Assembly: GCA_051061015.1 (NCBI GenBank)
Contig: JBPFEG010000029.1
Coordinates: 62,001 to 126,000, forward strand
Length of the DNA: 64,000 bases
Direction: 5' to 3'
Origin: Methylomicrobium sp051061015
GTDB taxonomy: Bacteria > Pseudomonadota > Gammaproteobacteria > Methylococcales > Methylomonadaceae
Part shown: positions 17,037 to 26,049 of the stretch, piece by piece
Layout: the number at the start of each line of letters is the position of its first letter
Numbering within the stretch: the stretch's first letter is position 1
Notes under the pieces: generated by a model
Told to the model about the DNA's origin: nothing
Database searches by the model: none
What the model saw: the letters and a program-made list of their open reading frames with translations, nothing else
Made by a program: the position numbers and the translations under genes

Positions 17037-19280
17037 ATGAGTCCGTCTTTAGAAAACTCGAACGATCGCCGTTTATCCCTGATCTTTTTGTTTGCCGCCA
17101 CCCTGTTTGCCAGCGCGTCATTGATGTTCGTGCTGCAGCCGATGTTCGGAAAAATCCTGCTGCCCTTGCTGGGCGGGTCGCCGTCGGTCTGGAACACCTG
17201 CATGGTGTTCTATCAAACGCTGCTTTTTCTCGGCTATTTGTATGCGCACCTGCTGTCCACCCGGCAGAATACGCATCGTCAGGTACTGATTCACGGCGCG
17301 TTGATCTTGGTCAGTTTTCTGGCGCTGCCGGTCGCGATGCCGGAAAACGCCGCGCCGCCTACCGAAAGCAATCCGACGCTCTGGCTGCTCTGGACGTTGT
17401 TCATTGCGATCGGCCTGCCTTTTTTCGTGGTTTCGACGACCGCGCCCCTGATTCAGAAATGGTTCGCGAATGTCGGCCATCATACCAGTCATGACCCTTA
17501 TTATCTGTATGCGGCCAGCAATGCCGGCAGCCTGATCGCGTTGCTCAGCTACCCGTTCCTGCTGGAGCCGAATATCGGTCTGGACCGGCAGAGAGCCGAC
17601 TGGAGCATCGGTTACATCGTGTTGTGTCTGTTGATTGCCGGCTGCGCATTTATGCTATGGAAGTCACATCAGCTCAATCCGATCGTCGACGCTGAAAACA
17701 GCGGCGATGATGAGCTGAGTCCTTTGACTCAGCTGCATTGGCTGGCCCTGGCCTTCGTACCCTCCAGCCTGCTGCTCGGCCTGACCAACTTCATCAGCAC
17801 CGATATCGCCTCGGTGCCGCTGCTGTGGATCATTCCGTTGACGCTGTACCTGTTGACGTTCATTATCGTGTTTTCCAAGTGGCATGACCTGGTCCATCCG
17901 TGGATGGTCAAACTGCAACCGATGGTGCTGCTGCCGTTCATCGCCTACTCGTTCATCAATCCGGCGATCATTCCGTACTGGGTCAATCTGGCCCTGCACC
18001 TGACTGCGTTCTTCATCGCGGTGATGGTTTGCCACGGCGAGCTGGCGAAGGCCCGGCCGCATACCCGGCACTTGACCCATTATTATCTGATCATGTCCTT
18101 TGCGGGCATGCTCGGCGGAATGTTCAACACGTTCGTCGCGCCGTTCATCTTTAACGGCGTTTACGAATACCCGATCATGATCGTGGCCGCCTTGCTGCTG
18201 CGTCCGGGGCTGAGGCTGTCGATCGGTACCGCTAAGTTCGAATGGCTGAAGCAGGCACTGTTTCCGGCCGTGCTGCTGGTGTTCGGCATCGCGGTGTATC
18301 TGGGGGTCGGGAATCTGCCGGAATATCTCGATACGATCGGTGTCGGCCTGCTGGTGCTGGCCGGCCTGCTGTATGCTTTCAGGAGCCGGCCGCTGACGCT
18401 GGCGCTGTCGACCGGCGTGCTGATTTTTTTCACGATGGGGCTGCACGGCCTGTTGTCGAATACGCTGTACCAGGACCGCACCTTCTTCGGCGTGCTGTCG
18501 GTCAGGGAAAGCGTCTTGACCAATGAGCAGGGCGAGCCTGAAAAATTCCATGAGTTCTATCACGGGACGACCAAACACGGCGCGCAACGCCTGACCGCCA
18601 GCCATGCTTTGACACCATTGACCTATTTCAGCCGGCCGGGTCCGATCGGGCAAGTATTCAGCGTTTTCGACAATGTCGATCAAAACTGGGAAATCGGCGT
18701 CGTCGGCCTTGGGGCAGGCACGTTGAACTGTTACGCGAAACCGACGCAAAACTGGACTTTTTATGAGCTCGATCCGTTAGTCGTCGAGGTTGCGAGCAAT
18801 CCGAAATATTTCACTTATATCAGCCGCTGCAATCCGAAGGTGAACATGCGCGTCGGCGATGCGCGGCTGTCGCTCGAAAAAGATCCGGACCAGAAGTTCG
18901 ATCTCTATATCATCGACGCGTTCAGCTCCGATTCGATTCCGACGCATTTATTGACTCAGGAAGCGATTCAGCTGTATTTCAAAAAACTGAAGCCGAACGG
19001 CATCCTCGCGCTGCACATTACTAACCGGCATCTGGCGTTGAAGAAAGTACTGGCCGATCACGCCAAGCAGCTTCATTATGACGCGCTGATCCAGGAGTTT
19101 GTCCCGCAGCAGGAAATTCCGCTCGTGGCGGCGACCGATTGGGTGGTGATGGCGAGAAATCCGGAGACACTCGATCCGTTGCGCACCAGCACGCTCGGCA
19201 AATGGCAGAAATTGCCGATCACTTTCGGCCTGAAGCCCTGGACCGACGATTTCACGAATATCGTCACGATCTGGAAATAG
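17037..19280 (+). CDS. Fused membrane (MFS-like)/spermidine-synthase-like protein
   Basis: The 747-residue two-part protein has an N-terminal half with about 12-14 hydrophobic segments (residues 15-480; first FLFAATLFASASLMFVLQPM). The C-terminal soluble domain has a class I SAM/decarboxylated-SAM fold: IGVVGLGAGTLNCYA for the nucleotide loop, YELDPLVVEVA for the acidic strand-2 residue and IIDAFSSDSIPTHLL at the catalytic position. This is the fused MFS/spermidine synthase family, whose substrates are not established. The N-terminal FVLQPMFGKILLPLLGGSP motif is diagnostic. A strong terminator follows. Confidence 0.85.
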   Translation: MSPSLENSNDRRLSLIFLFAATLFASASLMFVLQPMFGKILLPLLGGSPSVWNTCMVFYQTLLFLGYLYAHLLSTRQNTHRQVLIHGALILVSFLALPVAMPENAAPPTESNPTLWLLWTLFIAIGLPFFVVSTTAPLIQKWFANVGHHTSHDPYYLYAASNAGSLIALLSYPFLLEPNIGLDRQRADWSIGYIVLCLLIAGCAFMLWKSHQLNPIVDAENSGDDELSPLTQLHWLALAFVPSSLLLGLTNFISTDIASVPLLWIIPLTLYLLTFIIVFSKWHDLVHPWMVKLQPMVLLPFIAYSFINPAIIPYWVNLALHLTAFFIAVMVCHGELAKARPHTRHLTHYYLIMSFAGMLGGMFNTFVAPFIFNGVYEYPIMIVAALLLRPGLRLSIGTAKFEWLKQALFPAVLLVFGIAVYLGVGNLPEYLDTIGVGLLVLAGLLYAFRSRPLTLALSTGVLIFFTMGLHGLLSNTLYQDRTFFGVLSVRESVLTNEQGEPEKFHEFYHGTTKHGAQRLTASHALTPLTYFSRPGPIGQVFSVFDNVDQNWEIGVVGLGAGTLNCYAKPTQNWTFYELDPLVVEVASNPKYFTYISRCNPKVNMRVGDARLSLEKDPDQKFDLYIIDAFSSDSIPTHLLTQEAIQLYFKKLKPNGILALHITNRHLALKKVLADHAKQLHYDALIQEFVPQQEIPLVAATDWVVMARNPETLDPLRTSTLGKWQKLPITFGLKPWTDDFTNIVTIWK

Positions 19281-19330
19281 GCTGCGCCCCAGACGCGGAC
19301 TGAAAGCGAGACGAAAGGTGTCAGCCGAAT

Positions 19331-19367
19331 AAAAAGCCCGCGCTTCTTCGGAAGGGCGGGCTTTTTT
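19331..19367. terminator. Bidirectional factor-independent terminator
   Basis: AAAAAGCCCGC and GCGGGCTTTTTT form a long stem with A-run and T-run on opposite sides. It lies between the convergent spermidine-synthase-like gene and the GT39 gene and can terminate both. Confidence 0.9.
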
Positions 19368-19405
19368 ATATAAATAGCCTCTGCAATGCGTGCGAGCTTA
19401 ATGTC

Positions 19406-21052
19406 TCATCGCGCTAAGATCTGTTTGAACTCCGGATTTTTCAAGAATGCATCAACCGGTATCAGCGCCACATTCTGGCCCTTATAGGGATGATGATAAT
19501 ACGGAAATTGTGCCGGCAAATCGGCATCGTTTTGATAATTGATCAGCAAGTAATCGTCCGGATGCTCCAGCATCCATTGCCGGGGTTGCTTTAAAGAAGA
19601 AAAAGTCGTGATCGGTTTCGTCAATCGCCCGCTGAATTGGTATTCGCCGTGATAGACATCGTTCAGATACGCTACTTCTTTGTTTTGGTTCAAAATCTCG
19701 GCAACGGTTGCTCCCGTCGATCGCATGTCGAAACGATCGCCTCTGACCGAAAAAAATGCCGAAGAGATCACCAGCAGCGTGAGGACTGTAGCGATGCTGA
19801 CAGTAAAGATCGACTCCTGAGCGCTTCGGGCCTGATATTTCCACAACCAGACCGCAACAATCCATAAGCAAATGCCCCACAGCGGAGACAATAGCGCCAG
19901 TTCGGCGTAGCGAGGCGTTAAGCCGTTGAGCCGGGACGCGATCACCATTACGCTGCCGATCAGCGCCAATAAGACCGCCCCCCATTGATTAGGGCGCTGC
20001 CAATCGATTTGACGATGATGAATTTCTTCTGTAGCTCTGGCCAGGACCAAAACCAATAAAGGAAACATCGGCAGCAGGTAATGTATGCGTTTGCCGCTGA
20101 TCAAGGAAAACACGATAAACAACGGCACGCCCCAGGCCGCACAAAAACGCAATCCTGTGTCCTTCAGGCTCAACGTTTTCAGCCCCTGCCAAATCGGTTT
20201 CATCAATAACCAGGGTAATAATAGGAGCGGCATAAATTGCGCATACCACCACCAAGGCAAATTATGCGCGAACGATTCGACCAGACGACCCTGAGTCTGT
20301 CCCCAGAAAATCGCATTCCGGTAAACTTCTCCGCCCGCGATCCCGGCCGGGATTGCCCAGCATAGTGCGATCGCGGCGCCCAGCAGAATGCTGAATACGA
20401 GGCCGGTATACCAATGCCGCCAGTAGGATCCGGGCTGGGAGTCGCCTTGCCACCAGGGGGCCGACAAGGCTACCGGCAATAAATGCAGCAGAATCACCGG
20501 GCCTTTGGACAGAACCCCGCCGCCGATCGCAACGCCCAGCAGTAGCCAGCGCGGCAGGGTCAGTCCGGCATGAGCCAGTTTCAATAAACTGTAAATGCCT
20601 AGCGCGGCAAAAAAAGCCAACATCATGTCGAACATGGTCAGCGTGCTGAAGACAATCCAGAAACCGGAACCCAGCAGCATGATCGGGGCCATGTCGGCGA
20701 TCGCCTTGCGTTCGGGCCACATTACGCGAGCCATCGCGCCAGTCAAATACACGGTGCCGAGCGCAAACAGGGGAGAAATAAGCCGTAACGACCAATCATT
20801 GACGCCGAACAGCAGCCAGGTCAACTGCATCAGCCAGAACAAAAGCGGCGGTTTGTGGCTGTAAAGCTCGCCGTTCAGGTGGGGCACCAGAAAATCGTGG
20901 CGCTGCCACATTTCCCAGGCTACCGCTGCGTACCGGGTTTCGTCGACCGGTAGCAAGGGCCTGGCATAGAGACCGAGACCGACTAAGATAGCCCAGATTA
21001 CGAATATCCAGGTTTTGACGGGTAGAAAATGATACATGGTTGACCCGTGCAT
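19406..21052 (-). CDS. ArnT-like GT39-family glycosyltransferase (membrane)
   Basis: The 548-residue integral membrane glycosyltransferase uses polyprenyl-phosphate sugar donors. The N-terminal periplasmic loop carries the acidic motif LPVDETRYAAVAWEM, with Asp-Glu as in ArnT/PMT enzymes, then LNGELYSHKPPLLFWL. About 11-12 hydrophobic segments follow, then a C-terminal periplasmic domain from about residue 430. The start could be the ATG at 21052 or the one at 21037; neither has a good ribosome site. It is the third gene after GT2 and LAB_N genes, so the three likely build and transfer a sugar onto lipid A or a related envelope glycolipid. Confidence 0.85.
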   Translation of the reverse strand: MHGSTMYHFLPVKTWIFVIWAILVGLGLYARPLLPVDETRYAAVAWEMWQRHDFLVPHLNGELYSHKPPLLFWLMQLTWLLFGVNDWSLRLISPLFALGTVYLTGAMARVMWPERKAIADMAPIMLLGSGFWIVFSTLTMFDMMLAFFAALGIYSLLKLAHAGLTLPRWLLLGVAIGGGVLSKGPVILLHLLPVALSAPWWQGDSQPGSYWRHWYTGLVFSILLGAAIALCWAIPAGIAGGEVYRNAIFWGQTQGRLVESFAHNLPWWWYAQFMPLLLLPWLLMKPIWQGLKTLSLKDTGLRFCAAWGVPLFIVFSLISGKRIHYLLPMFPLLVLVLARATEEIHHRQIDWQRPNQWGAVLLALIGSVMVIASRLNGLTPRYAELALLSPLWGICLWIVAVWLWKYQARSAQESIFTVSIATVLTLLVISSAFFSVRGDRFDMRSTGATVAEILNQNKEVAYLNDVYHGEYQFSGRLTKPITTFSSLKQPRQWMLEHPDDYLLINYQNDADLPAQFPYYHHPYKGQNVALIPVDAFLKNPEFKQILAR

Positions 21053-21071
21053 GACGGATTTTGAGGGAAAC

Positions 21072-21353
21072 TCAGGCGTTGAGTTGTCTGCGTTCGTAGA
21101 TCACAAAATACAGATTACGGAGATAAACAAATAAGCCGCTGGCCTGTCCGATAATAAAAACCGGGTCTTGCCGGTAAACCGCATAAGCCAGCAAGGTGAT
21201 GCCGCCGCCGATGCTGAAATACCAGAATGCGATCGGGAACACGCTCTTTTTCTCCTTTTCGCTTTTGATCCATTGCACCACAAAGCGTGCGGAAAATAGG
21301 GCTTGGCCGACAAAGCCGATGGCCAGCCAAAAGGTTTCTTTATCCAGGTTCAA
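21072..21353 (-). CDS. LAB_N-domain (lipid-A-disaccharide synthase N-terminal-like) membrane protein
   Basis: This 93-residue protein with three hydrophobic segments matches the LAB_N family: GFVGQALFSARFVVQWIKSE, then FWYFSIGGGITLLAYAVY and GQASGLFVYLRNLYFV. The family resembles a domain fused to some LpxB proteins and occurs as a stand-alone gene between GT2 and ArnT-like genes. Its role, perhaps lipid carrier handling or scaffolding, is not proven. It overlaps the upstream GT2 gene by 14 bases, so expression is coupled. Confidence 0.85.
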   Translation of the reverse strand: MNLDKETFWLAIGFVGQALFSARFVVQWIKSEKEKKSVFPIAFWYFSIGGGITLLAYAVYRQDPVFIIGQASGLFVYLRNLYFVIYERRQLNA

Positions 21354-22071
21354 TTTCGGTTACCTCCGGTAATTTTGCACGTTTTTGTAGCCATATTACA
21401 CCGAGTAAATCGGTGATGCCCGCCCACAGGCGATCGAGCGTTCCGTAGTTGGAAACGCCCACGTTACGAGAACGATGATTCACCGGCTCTGAAATGACTG
21501 AGCCGCCGGCCCGCAGCACCAGCGCCGGTAAAAACCGATGCATATGATCGAAATAGGGCAGATCCAAAAATTTATCCCGGGCGAATACTTTAAGGCCACA
21601 GCCGCTATCCGGGGTGTTGTCGCCTAGCAGGCCGGACCTGACCGTATTGGCAAATTTGGATGAAAACAGGCGCCACTTGGAATCGTAGCGCTTGTTCCGC
21701 CAGCCTGCAACCATCCATAGATTGGCGATTGTGAGGCTTTTTTCCTCCAGTACGCCATATAAGCGGGGTATATCGGCGGGATCGTTTTGCCCATCTCCGT
21801 CCAATGTCGCGACCCAAGGGTAAATGGCTGCCTTGACGCCGGTGCGTACCGCGGTGCTTTGGCCGCAGCTTTGCCGATGCCGAATGATTCGTAATGATTT
21901 AAAGCGCCCCATTGCTTCTTTCAGTTCGGCTTCGGTACGGTCGCGGCTGCCGTCATCGACGTAGATGATTTCATAAGCTTCCGCCTGAGTCATTACTTTT
22001 TCGATTTCTTCGATTAGCGGCAATATATTGCCAGCTTCATTATGGACAGGAACGACAACGGAAATTTTCAT
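21340..22071 (-). CDS. GT2-family polyprenyl-phosphate glycosyltransferase (ArnC/DPM1-like)
   Basis: The 243-residue GT-A fold enzyme begins MKISVVVPVHNEAGNILPLI. It has the nucleotide-sugar residues IIYVDDGSRDRT near 37 and the metal-binding DxD-like VATLDGDGQNDPADI near 90, then GWRNKRYDS and SGCGLKVFAR. This is the dolichol-phosphate mannose synthase/ArnC family that charges undecaprenyl phosphate with a sugar. It lacks the two C-terminal membrane helices of ArnC. As first gene of the operon it would supply the donor used by the GT39 enzyme two genes downstream. Confidence 0.88.
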   Translation of the reverse strand: MKISVVVPVHNEAGNILPLIEEIEKVMTQAEAYEIIYVDDGSRDRTEAELKEAMGRFKSLRIIRHRQSCGQSTAVRTGVKAAIYPWVATLDGDGQNDPADIPRLYGVLEEKSLTIANLWMVAGWRNKRYDSKWRLFSSKFANTVRSGLLGDNTPDSGCGLKVFARDKFLDLPYFDHMHRFLPALVLRAGGSVISEPVNHRSRNVGVSNYGTLDRLWAGITDLLGVIWLQKRAKLPEVTEIEPG

Positions 22072-22192
22072 TGAGGAATTGTGAACTTAATCGAGCACTA
22101 TACAATGCGCCACATTACAAAATTATGACAATTTGTCATAACTCCGATGAGCATCTGAGAATGATTTGGTTTTTCAGTAATTTATAACAATA

Positions 22193-22227
22193 AAAAAGGC
22201 TGCATCCGATGAGATGCAGCCTCTTTT
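22193..22227 (-). terminator. rplM-rpsI operon terminator
   Basis: On the minus strand, GGCTGCATC, a 6-base loop and GATGCAGCC are followed by TTTTTT, beginning about 40 bases after the rpsI stop. It is a classic factor-independent terminator. Confidence 0.92.
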
Positions 22228-22264
22228 GATGAGCGGTCGAGCCACTCGCAACAATACCGAACGA

Positions 22265-22657
22265 TTAACGTTTGGAGTATTGAGGGCGTTTTCTGGCTTT
22301 GTGCAAGCCGACTTTTTTACGTTCAACAACACGCGAGTCGCGAGTTACATAGCCTGCTTTACGCAAGGCTTGACGCAAAGTTTCGTCATACTCCATCAGC
22401 GCGCGGGTCAGGCCGTGACGGATCGCACCGGCTTGGCCGGAGGGGCCGCCGCCTTTAACGACAACGTTCACGTCGAATTCGCCTTCCAGATTGACGCATT
22501 CCAGCGGCTGGCGAGAGACCATTTGATCAGTCTTGCGGCCGAAATACTCTTCGATCGTTTTTTGGTTGATGGTAATTTTGCCGGTGCCTTTTGTCGCGTA
22601 GACCCGTGCTACCGCACTTTTACGACGACCTGTTCCGTAATATTGAGCTGCTGCCAT
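22265..22657 (-). CDS. rpsI: 30S ribosomal protein S9
   Basis: The 130-residue protein has the typical N-terminus AAAQYYGTGRRKSAVARV and the invariant basic C-terminus ending RRPQYSKR, whose terminal Arg reaches the ribosomal P site tRNA. It follows rplM by 11 bases in the universal rplM-rpsI order and shares its promoter and the terminator at 22193-22227. Confidence 0.98.
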   Translation of the reverse strand: MAAAQYYGTGRRKSAVARVYATKGTGKITINQKTIEEYFGRKTDQMVSRQPLECVNLEGEFDVNVVVKGGGPSGQAGAIRHGLTRALMEYDETLRQALRKAGYVTRDSRVVERKKVGLHKARKRPQYSKR

Positions 22658-22668
22658 GGATTACTCGC

Positions 22669-23097
22669 TTAAAATTCTAATACTTTAGGCTGTTGTGCCT
22701 GATGATCGTGTTCCGGACCGGCATAAACTTTCAATTTCTTGAACATCGCGCGGCCTAATGGATTGTTAGGCAGCATGCCTTTGACGGCGGTGTTCAGGAT
22801 GCGGTCAGGAAAAGTTTTTCTCAACTTACCCAGGCTGACGGTCTTCAGGTTCCCGATATAGCCGGTGTGGTGGTGATACAATTTGTCCTTTTCTTTATTG
22901 CCGGTGACGCCGATTTTTTCGACATTCACGACAATGATGTAGTCGCCGGTATCAACGTGCGGCGTATATTCGGGCTTGTGTTTGCCGCGCAGACGACGTG
23001 CAATCTCAGAAGCAAGACGGCCAAGCGTCTTCCCTTCCGCATCAACCACGTACCAATCGCGCTTAACTTCTGCAGGTTTTGCACTAAATGTTTTCAT
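22669..23097 (-). CDS. rplM: 50S ribosomal protein L13
   Basis: The 142-residue protein equals the E. coli length. It begins MKTFSAKPAEVKRDWYVVDA and has GRLASEIARRLRGKHKPEYTPH and the C-terminal GPEHDHQAQQPKVLEF. It is the first gene of the operon, read from a good sigma-70 promoter at 23144-23172. Confidence 0.98.
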   Translation of the reverse strand: MKTFSAKPAEVKRDWYVVDAEGKTLGRLASEIARRLRGKHKPEYTPHVDTGDYIIVVNVEKIGVTGNKEKDKLYHHHTGYIGNLKTVSLGKLRKTFPDRILNTAVKGMLPNNPLGRAMFKKLKVYAGPEHDHQAQQPKVLEF

Positions 23098-23143
23098 CGT
23101 AAGTTCGGTCTTGCTTTTAAAGAATCAATAAAAAAGACTGCGA

Positions 23144-23172
23144 ATTCTACTAAATAGTCAATAATTTTTCAA
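23144..23172 (-). promoter_or_regulatory. Sigma-70 promoter of rplM-rpsI
   Basis: On the minus strand, TTGAAA (-35, 23172-23167) and TAGAAT (-10, 23149-23144) are separated by 17 bases, in a very A/T-rich setting about 47 bases before the rplM start. Confidence 0.75.
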
Positions 23173-23231
23173 GTTCATTTGCGATTTATTTGTCCGTAAA
23201 AGACCGAAATGTCAGGAAAAAATTCTAAAAC

Positions 23232-23336
23232 TCATACTTCCGAATCGGCATCATCGCCCAATTCCAGCCACATCGCATTGATTATCGCCAGCGCACAAGC
23301 CAGTCCTACTCCTAAAATCCATGCAAAATACCACAT
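23232..23336 (-). CDS. cydX: Cytochrome bd oxidase small subunit CydX
   Basis: This 34-codon gene is below common ORF cut-offs. It starts at the ATG at 23336 after an AGAGGTG ribosome site and encodes MWYFAWILGVGLACALAIIN followed by an acidic tail ending DSEV. MWYFAWILG is the hallmark of CydX, the single-helix subunit needed for stable and active cytochrome bd. It lies 12 bases after the cydB stop and closes the cydP-cydA-cydB-cydX operon. About 130 bases downstream hold the divergent-side rplM promoter. Confidence 0.93.
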   Translation of the reverse strand: MWYFAWILGVGLACALAIINAMWLELGDDADSEV

Positions 23337-23348
23337 GATGCACCTCTG

Positions 23349-24488
23349 CTAATAAAGAGTATGTTCATTGCCGCGAATCTGTTCGACCGTCACCTTGCCG
23401 CGCAGCACCCGATACACCCAGATCGTATAGGCCAGCACGATGGGCATCAGCGCCACTGTGGCGGCAAACAATAATTGCAGCGTATATTGGCTCGAACTCG
23501 CATCCCAAACCGTCAAACTGCTTTGCGGGTGTGTACTCGACGGCATGAGGAATGGAAACATCGAGCCGCCTGCGGTCACGATCGCGCCGATCACCACCAG
23601 ACTGCTGACGATGAAAGCCGTTCCGTGATGGCGCCCGGCGCTGCATTTGCCGACCAGCCACGTCCCGGCCAATGCACCCAGCGGCGCCGCGAGCAGCCAG
23701 GGATTGATCCGGTAATTATTCAGCCACAACCCCGGTGCCTTACTGACCGTTTTTACCAAAGGATTTGCGGCCACGGTAGGATCGATAGCCGAAACAATCC
23801 GGTAGCCGTCCACGCCCAAGCTTACCCAAATCCCGGCCAGTACGAAACCGGCCGCAAACGCTAGGCTGCTCCAGCGGATGACCCGCAGGGCGCGTTCCGC
23901 CAGTTCGCCTTCGGTGCGCCAGCGCAAAAACACCGCGCCGTGCAAAGTAAACAACGCCACGCCGGTCATTGCGCAAAGCAGCGCGAAAGGATGGAACAAA
24001 TCCCAAAAGCTGCCTGAGTAAATCGATCGTAAATCGTTATCCAGCCGAAACGGCAAGCCCATGATCAGGTTGCCGGCCGCAAGACTCAATACTGTCGCCG
24101 GCACCAGACCGCCCACGAACAGAGCCCAATCCCAGGCGCTACGCCAGCGCGGGTCGGTCAGTTTACTGCGGTAGTCGAAACCGACGGGACGCAGGAACAG
24201 CGCAAACAACAGCACCAAGAGGCCGGTATAAAGCCCGGAGAAAAACGCCGCATACACCAGGGACCAGGCGCCGAAACTGATGCCGCCGAGCGTAATCAGC
24301 CAGGTCTGGCTGCCTTCCCAGGTCGGTCCGACTGTATTCAGCATGACCCGGCGCTCGTCGTCGGTTTTTCCCAGAAATGGCAGCAGGATGCCGATGCCGA
24401 GATCGAAGCCGTCCAGTACCGCGAAGCCGCATACCAAGAAGACCAGAATGCCCCACCAGATTAATCGTAGAGATTCAAAATCAAGCAT
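23349..24488 (-). CDS. cydB: Cytochrome bd ubiquinol oxidase subunit II
   Basis: With the start at the ATG at 24488 the protein is 379 residues, the E. coli CydB length; the longer frame to 24554 only adds sequence antisense-like within cydA. It begins MLDFESLRLIWWGILVFLV and contains GFAVLDGFDLGIG and NTVGPTWEGSQTWLI, the conserved CydB blocks, with about eight or nine membrane helices. Its ATG overlaps the cydA stop by 8 bases, indicating translational coupling. Confidence 0.95.
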   Translation of the reverse strand: MLDFESLRLIWWGILVFLVCGFAVLDGFDLGIGILLPFLGKTDDERRVMLNTVGPTWEGSQTWLITLGGISFGAWSLVYAAFFSGLYTGLLVLLFALFLRPVGFDYRSKLTDPRWRSAWDWALFVGGLVPATVLSLAAGNLIMGLPFRLDNDLRSIYSGSFWDLFHPFALLCAMTGVALFTLHGAVFLRWRTEGELAERALRVIRWSSLAFAAGFVLAGIWVSLGVDGYRIVSAIDPTVAANPLVKTVSKAPGLWLNNYRINPWLLAAPLGALAGTWLVGKCSAGRHHGTAFIVSSLVVIGAIVTAGGSMFPFLMPSSTHPQSSLTVWDASSSQYTLQLLFAATVALMPIVLAYTIWVYRVLRGKVTVEQIRGNEHTLY

Positions 24489-26049
24489 GGCCGATGCCCT
24501 CCCGTTCAAAATGATAGCGTCCGGTATGCAGGCTGCTGGGTCCCAGGCGCACATATTTGACCATCAAAAACAGCTCGATCGCCAAGAGCACCGTATAAAA
24601 AATACCGAAACCCGCCAGACTCAGATATAACTGCTCCACGCTAAGACTCGAACTGCTTAGATGGGTCGGCAGAATTTCGGCGATCGTCCAGGGCTGACGG
24701 CCATACTCGGCCACAATCCACCCCAGTTCGGAGGCAATCCATGGCAACGGAATGCCATAAAAGGCCAGCCGCAGCAGCCAGCGCTTGCTGTGAGCCGTGC
24801 GCTTGGCGTTGAAATAAAATGCCGCGGCAAAAATGAACAGCATCGTGACGCCGCACAATACCATGATTCGGAAACTCCAGAAGATCGGCGCGACTTTTGG
24901 TATCGAATGGCGGGTCGCAGCTTCGATCTCTTCCTCTGTCGCATCGCCCACATTGGGCGCATAGCGTTTCAGCAGCAGGCCATACCCCAGATCCGCCTTG
25001 TACGCCTCAAACTGCGCTTTCGCGGCCTCGTTGGTTTTATCCTGTCGGAGAATTTGCAGATTTTTGTACGCGATCATTCCGTTTTTGATCCGCTGCCGAT
25101 TACTGTTCAGAATGTCTTTCAGCCCTTGCACCGGCTCATCGGTGGAGCGGGTGGCAATCAAGCCCATCACCCAAGGAAACCGGATCGCATAGTCGGTGTG
25201 CATCGTTTCCTCATTCGGAAAGCCGAACAAGGTAAATGATGCCGGGGGTTTTTGGGTTTCCCATTCGGCCTCGATCGCAGCCAGCTTGACTTGTTGAACC
25301 TCGCCGATCGTATAGCCGCTTTCGTCACCGAGAACGATCACTGAGAGTACCGAGGCCAGGCCGAAACCGGATGCAATCCGAAACGAGCGCCTCGCGAAGG
25401 CGAGATCGCGGTTTTTCAGCATATACCAGGCGCTGATCCCGAGCACGAACATTGAGCCGGTCACATAGCCTGCTGCCACCGTATGAACGAACTTGACCTG
25501 GGCGACCGGATTGAAAAACAGGTCGGCGAAGCTGGCCAACTCCATCCGCATTCTTTCGTAATTGAATTCCGCCCCAACCGGATTCTGCATCCACGCGTTT
25601 GCGATCAAAATCCACAACGCCGAGAGACTGGTGCCCAGCGCCAGTAGCCAGGTGGTGCATACATGCTGCACTTTGCTCAAGCGTTCCCAGCCGAAGAAGA
25701 ATAAGCCGACGAAGGTCGATTCGAGAAAAAACGCCATCATCCCTTCGATCGCCAACGGCACGCCGAAAATATCGCCGACATAATGCGAGTAATAGGCCCA
25801 GTTGGTGCCGAATTGAAACTCGAGCGTAATGCCGGTCGTCACACCCATCGCGAAATTGATCGCGAACAGTTTGCCCCAGAAACGGGTCATATCCTTATAA
25901 ATCTGCTTGTCGGTCATCACGTATACCGACTCCATGATCGCCAGCAAAAACGCCAAACCAAGCGTCAGAGGCACGAATAAAAAATGATACAGTGCGGTCA
26001 GCGCAAATTGCAGCCGCGACAGTTGAACCACCTCATCAATAATCATCAA
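24481..26049 (-). CDS. cydA: Cytochrome bd ubiquinol oxidase subunit I
   Basis: CydA is the 522-residue catalytic subunit of the high-affinity quinol oxidase, carrying hemes b558, b595 and d. The N-terminal LSRLQFALTALYHFLFVPLT includes the heme ligand His22 (His19 in E. coli). The quinol-binding Q-loop follows near residues 250-380, with ESGYTIGEVQQVKLAAIEAEW before it and a W-rich C-terminal part. It overlaps the upstream cydP-like gene by four bases (ATGA). The oxidase suits low-oxygen growth. Confidence 0.97.
   Translation of the reverse strand: MMIIDEVVQLSRLQFALTALYHFLFVPLTLGLAFLLAIMESVYVMTDKQIYKDMTRFWGKLFAINFAMGVTTGITLEFQFGTNWAYYSHYVGDIFGVPLAIEGMMAFFLESTFVGLFFFGWERLSKVQHVCTTWLLALGTSLSALWILIANAWMQNPVGAEFNYERMRMELASFADLFFNPVAQVKFVHTVAAGYVTGSMFVLGISAWYMLKNRDLAFARRSFRIASGFGLASVLSVIVLGDESGYTIGEVQQVKLAAIEAEWETQKPPASFTLFGFPNEETMHTDYAIRFPWVMGLIATRSTDEPVQGLKDILNSNRQRIKNGMIAYKNLQILRQDKTNEAAKAQFEAYKADLGYGLLLKRYAPNVGDATEEEIEAATRHSIPKVAPIFWSFRIMVLCGVTMLFIFAAAFYFNAKRTAHSKRWLLRLAFYGIPLPWIASELGWIVAEYGRQPWTIAEILPTHLSSSSLSVEQLYLSLAGFGIFYTVLLAIELFLMVKYVRLGPSSLHTGRYHFEREGIGHA

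Noticed and set aside
17664..18749. Long minus-strand frame opposite the spermidine-synthase-like gene, Gln/Arg/His-rich
   Set aside because: The composition is the expected antisense artefact of a membrane protein gene; the sense protein is clearly real.
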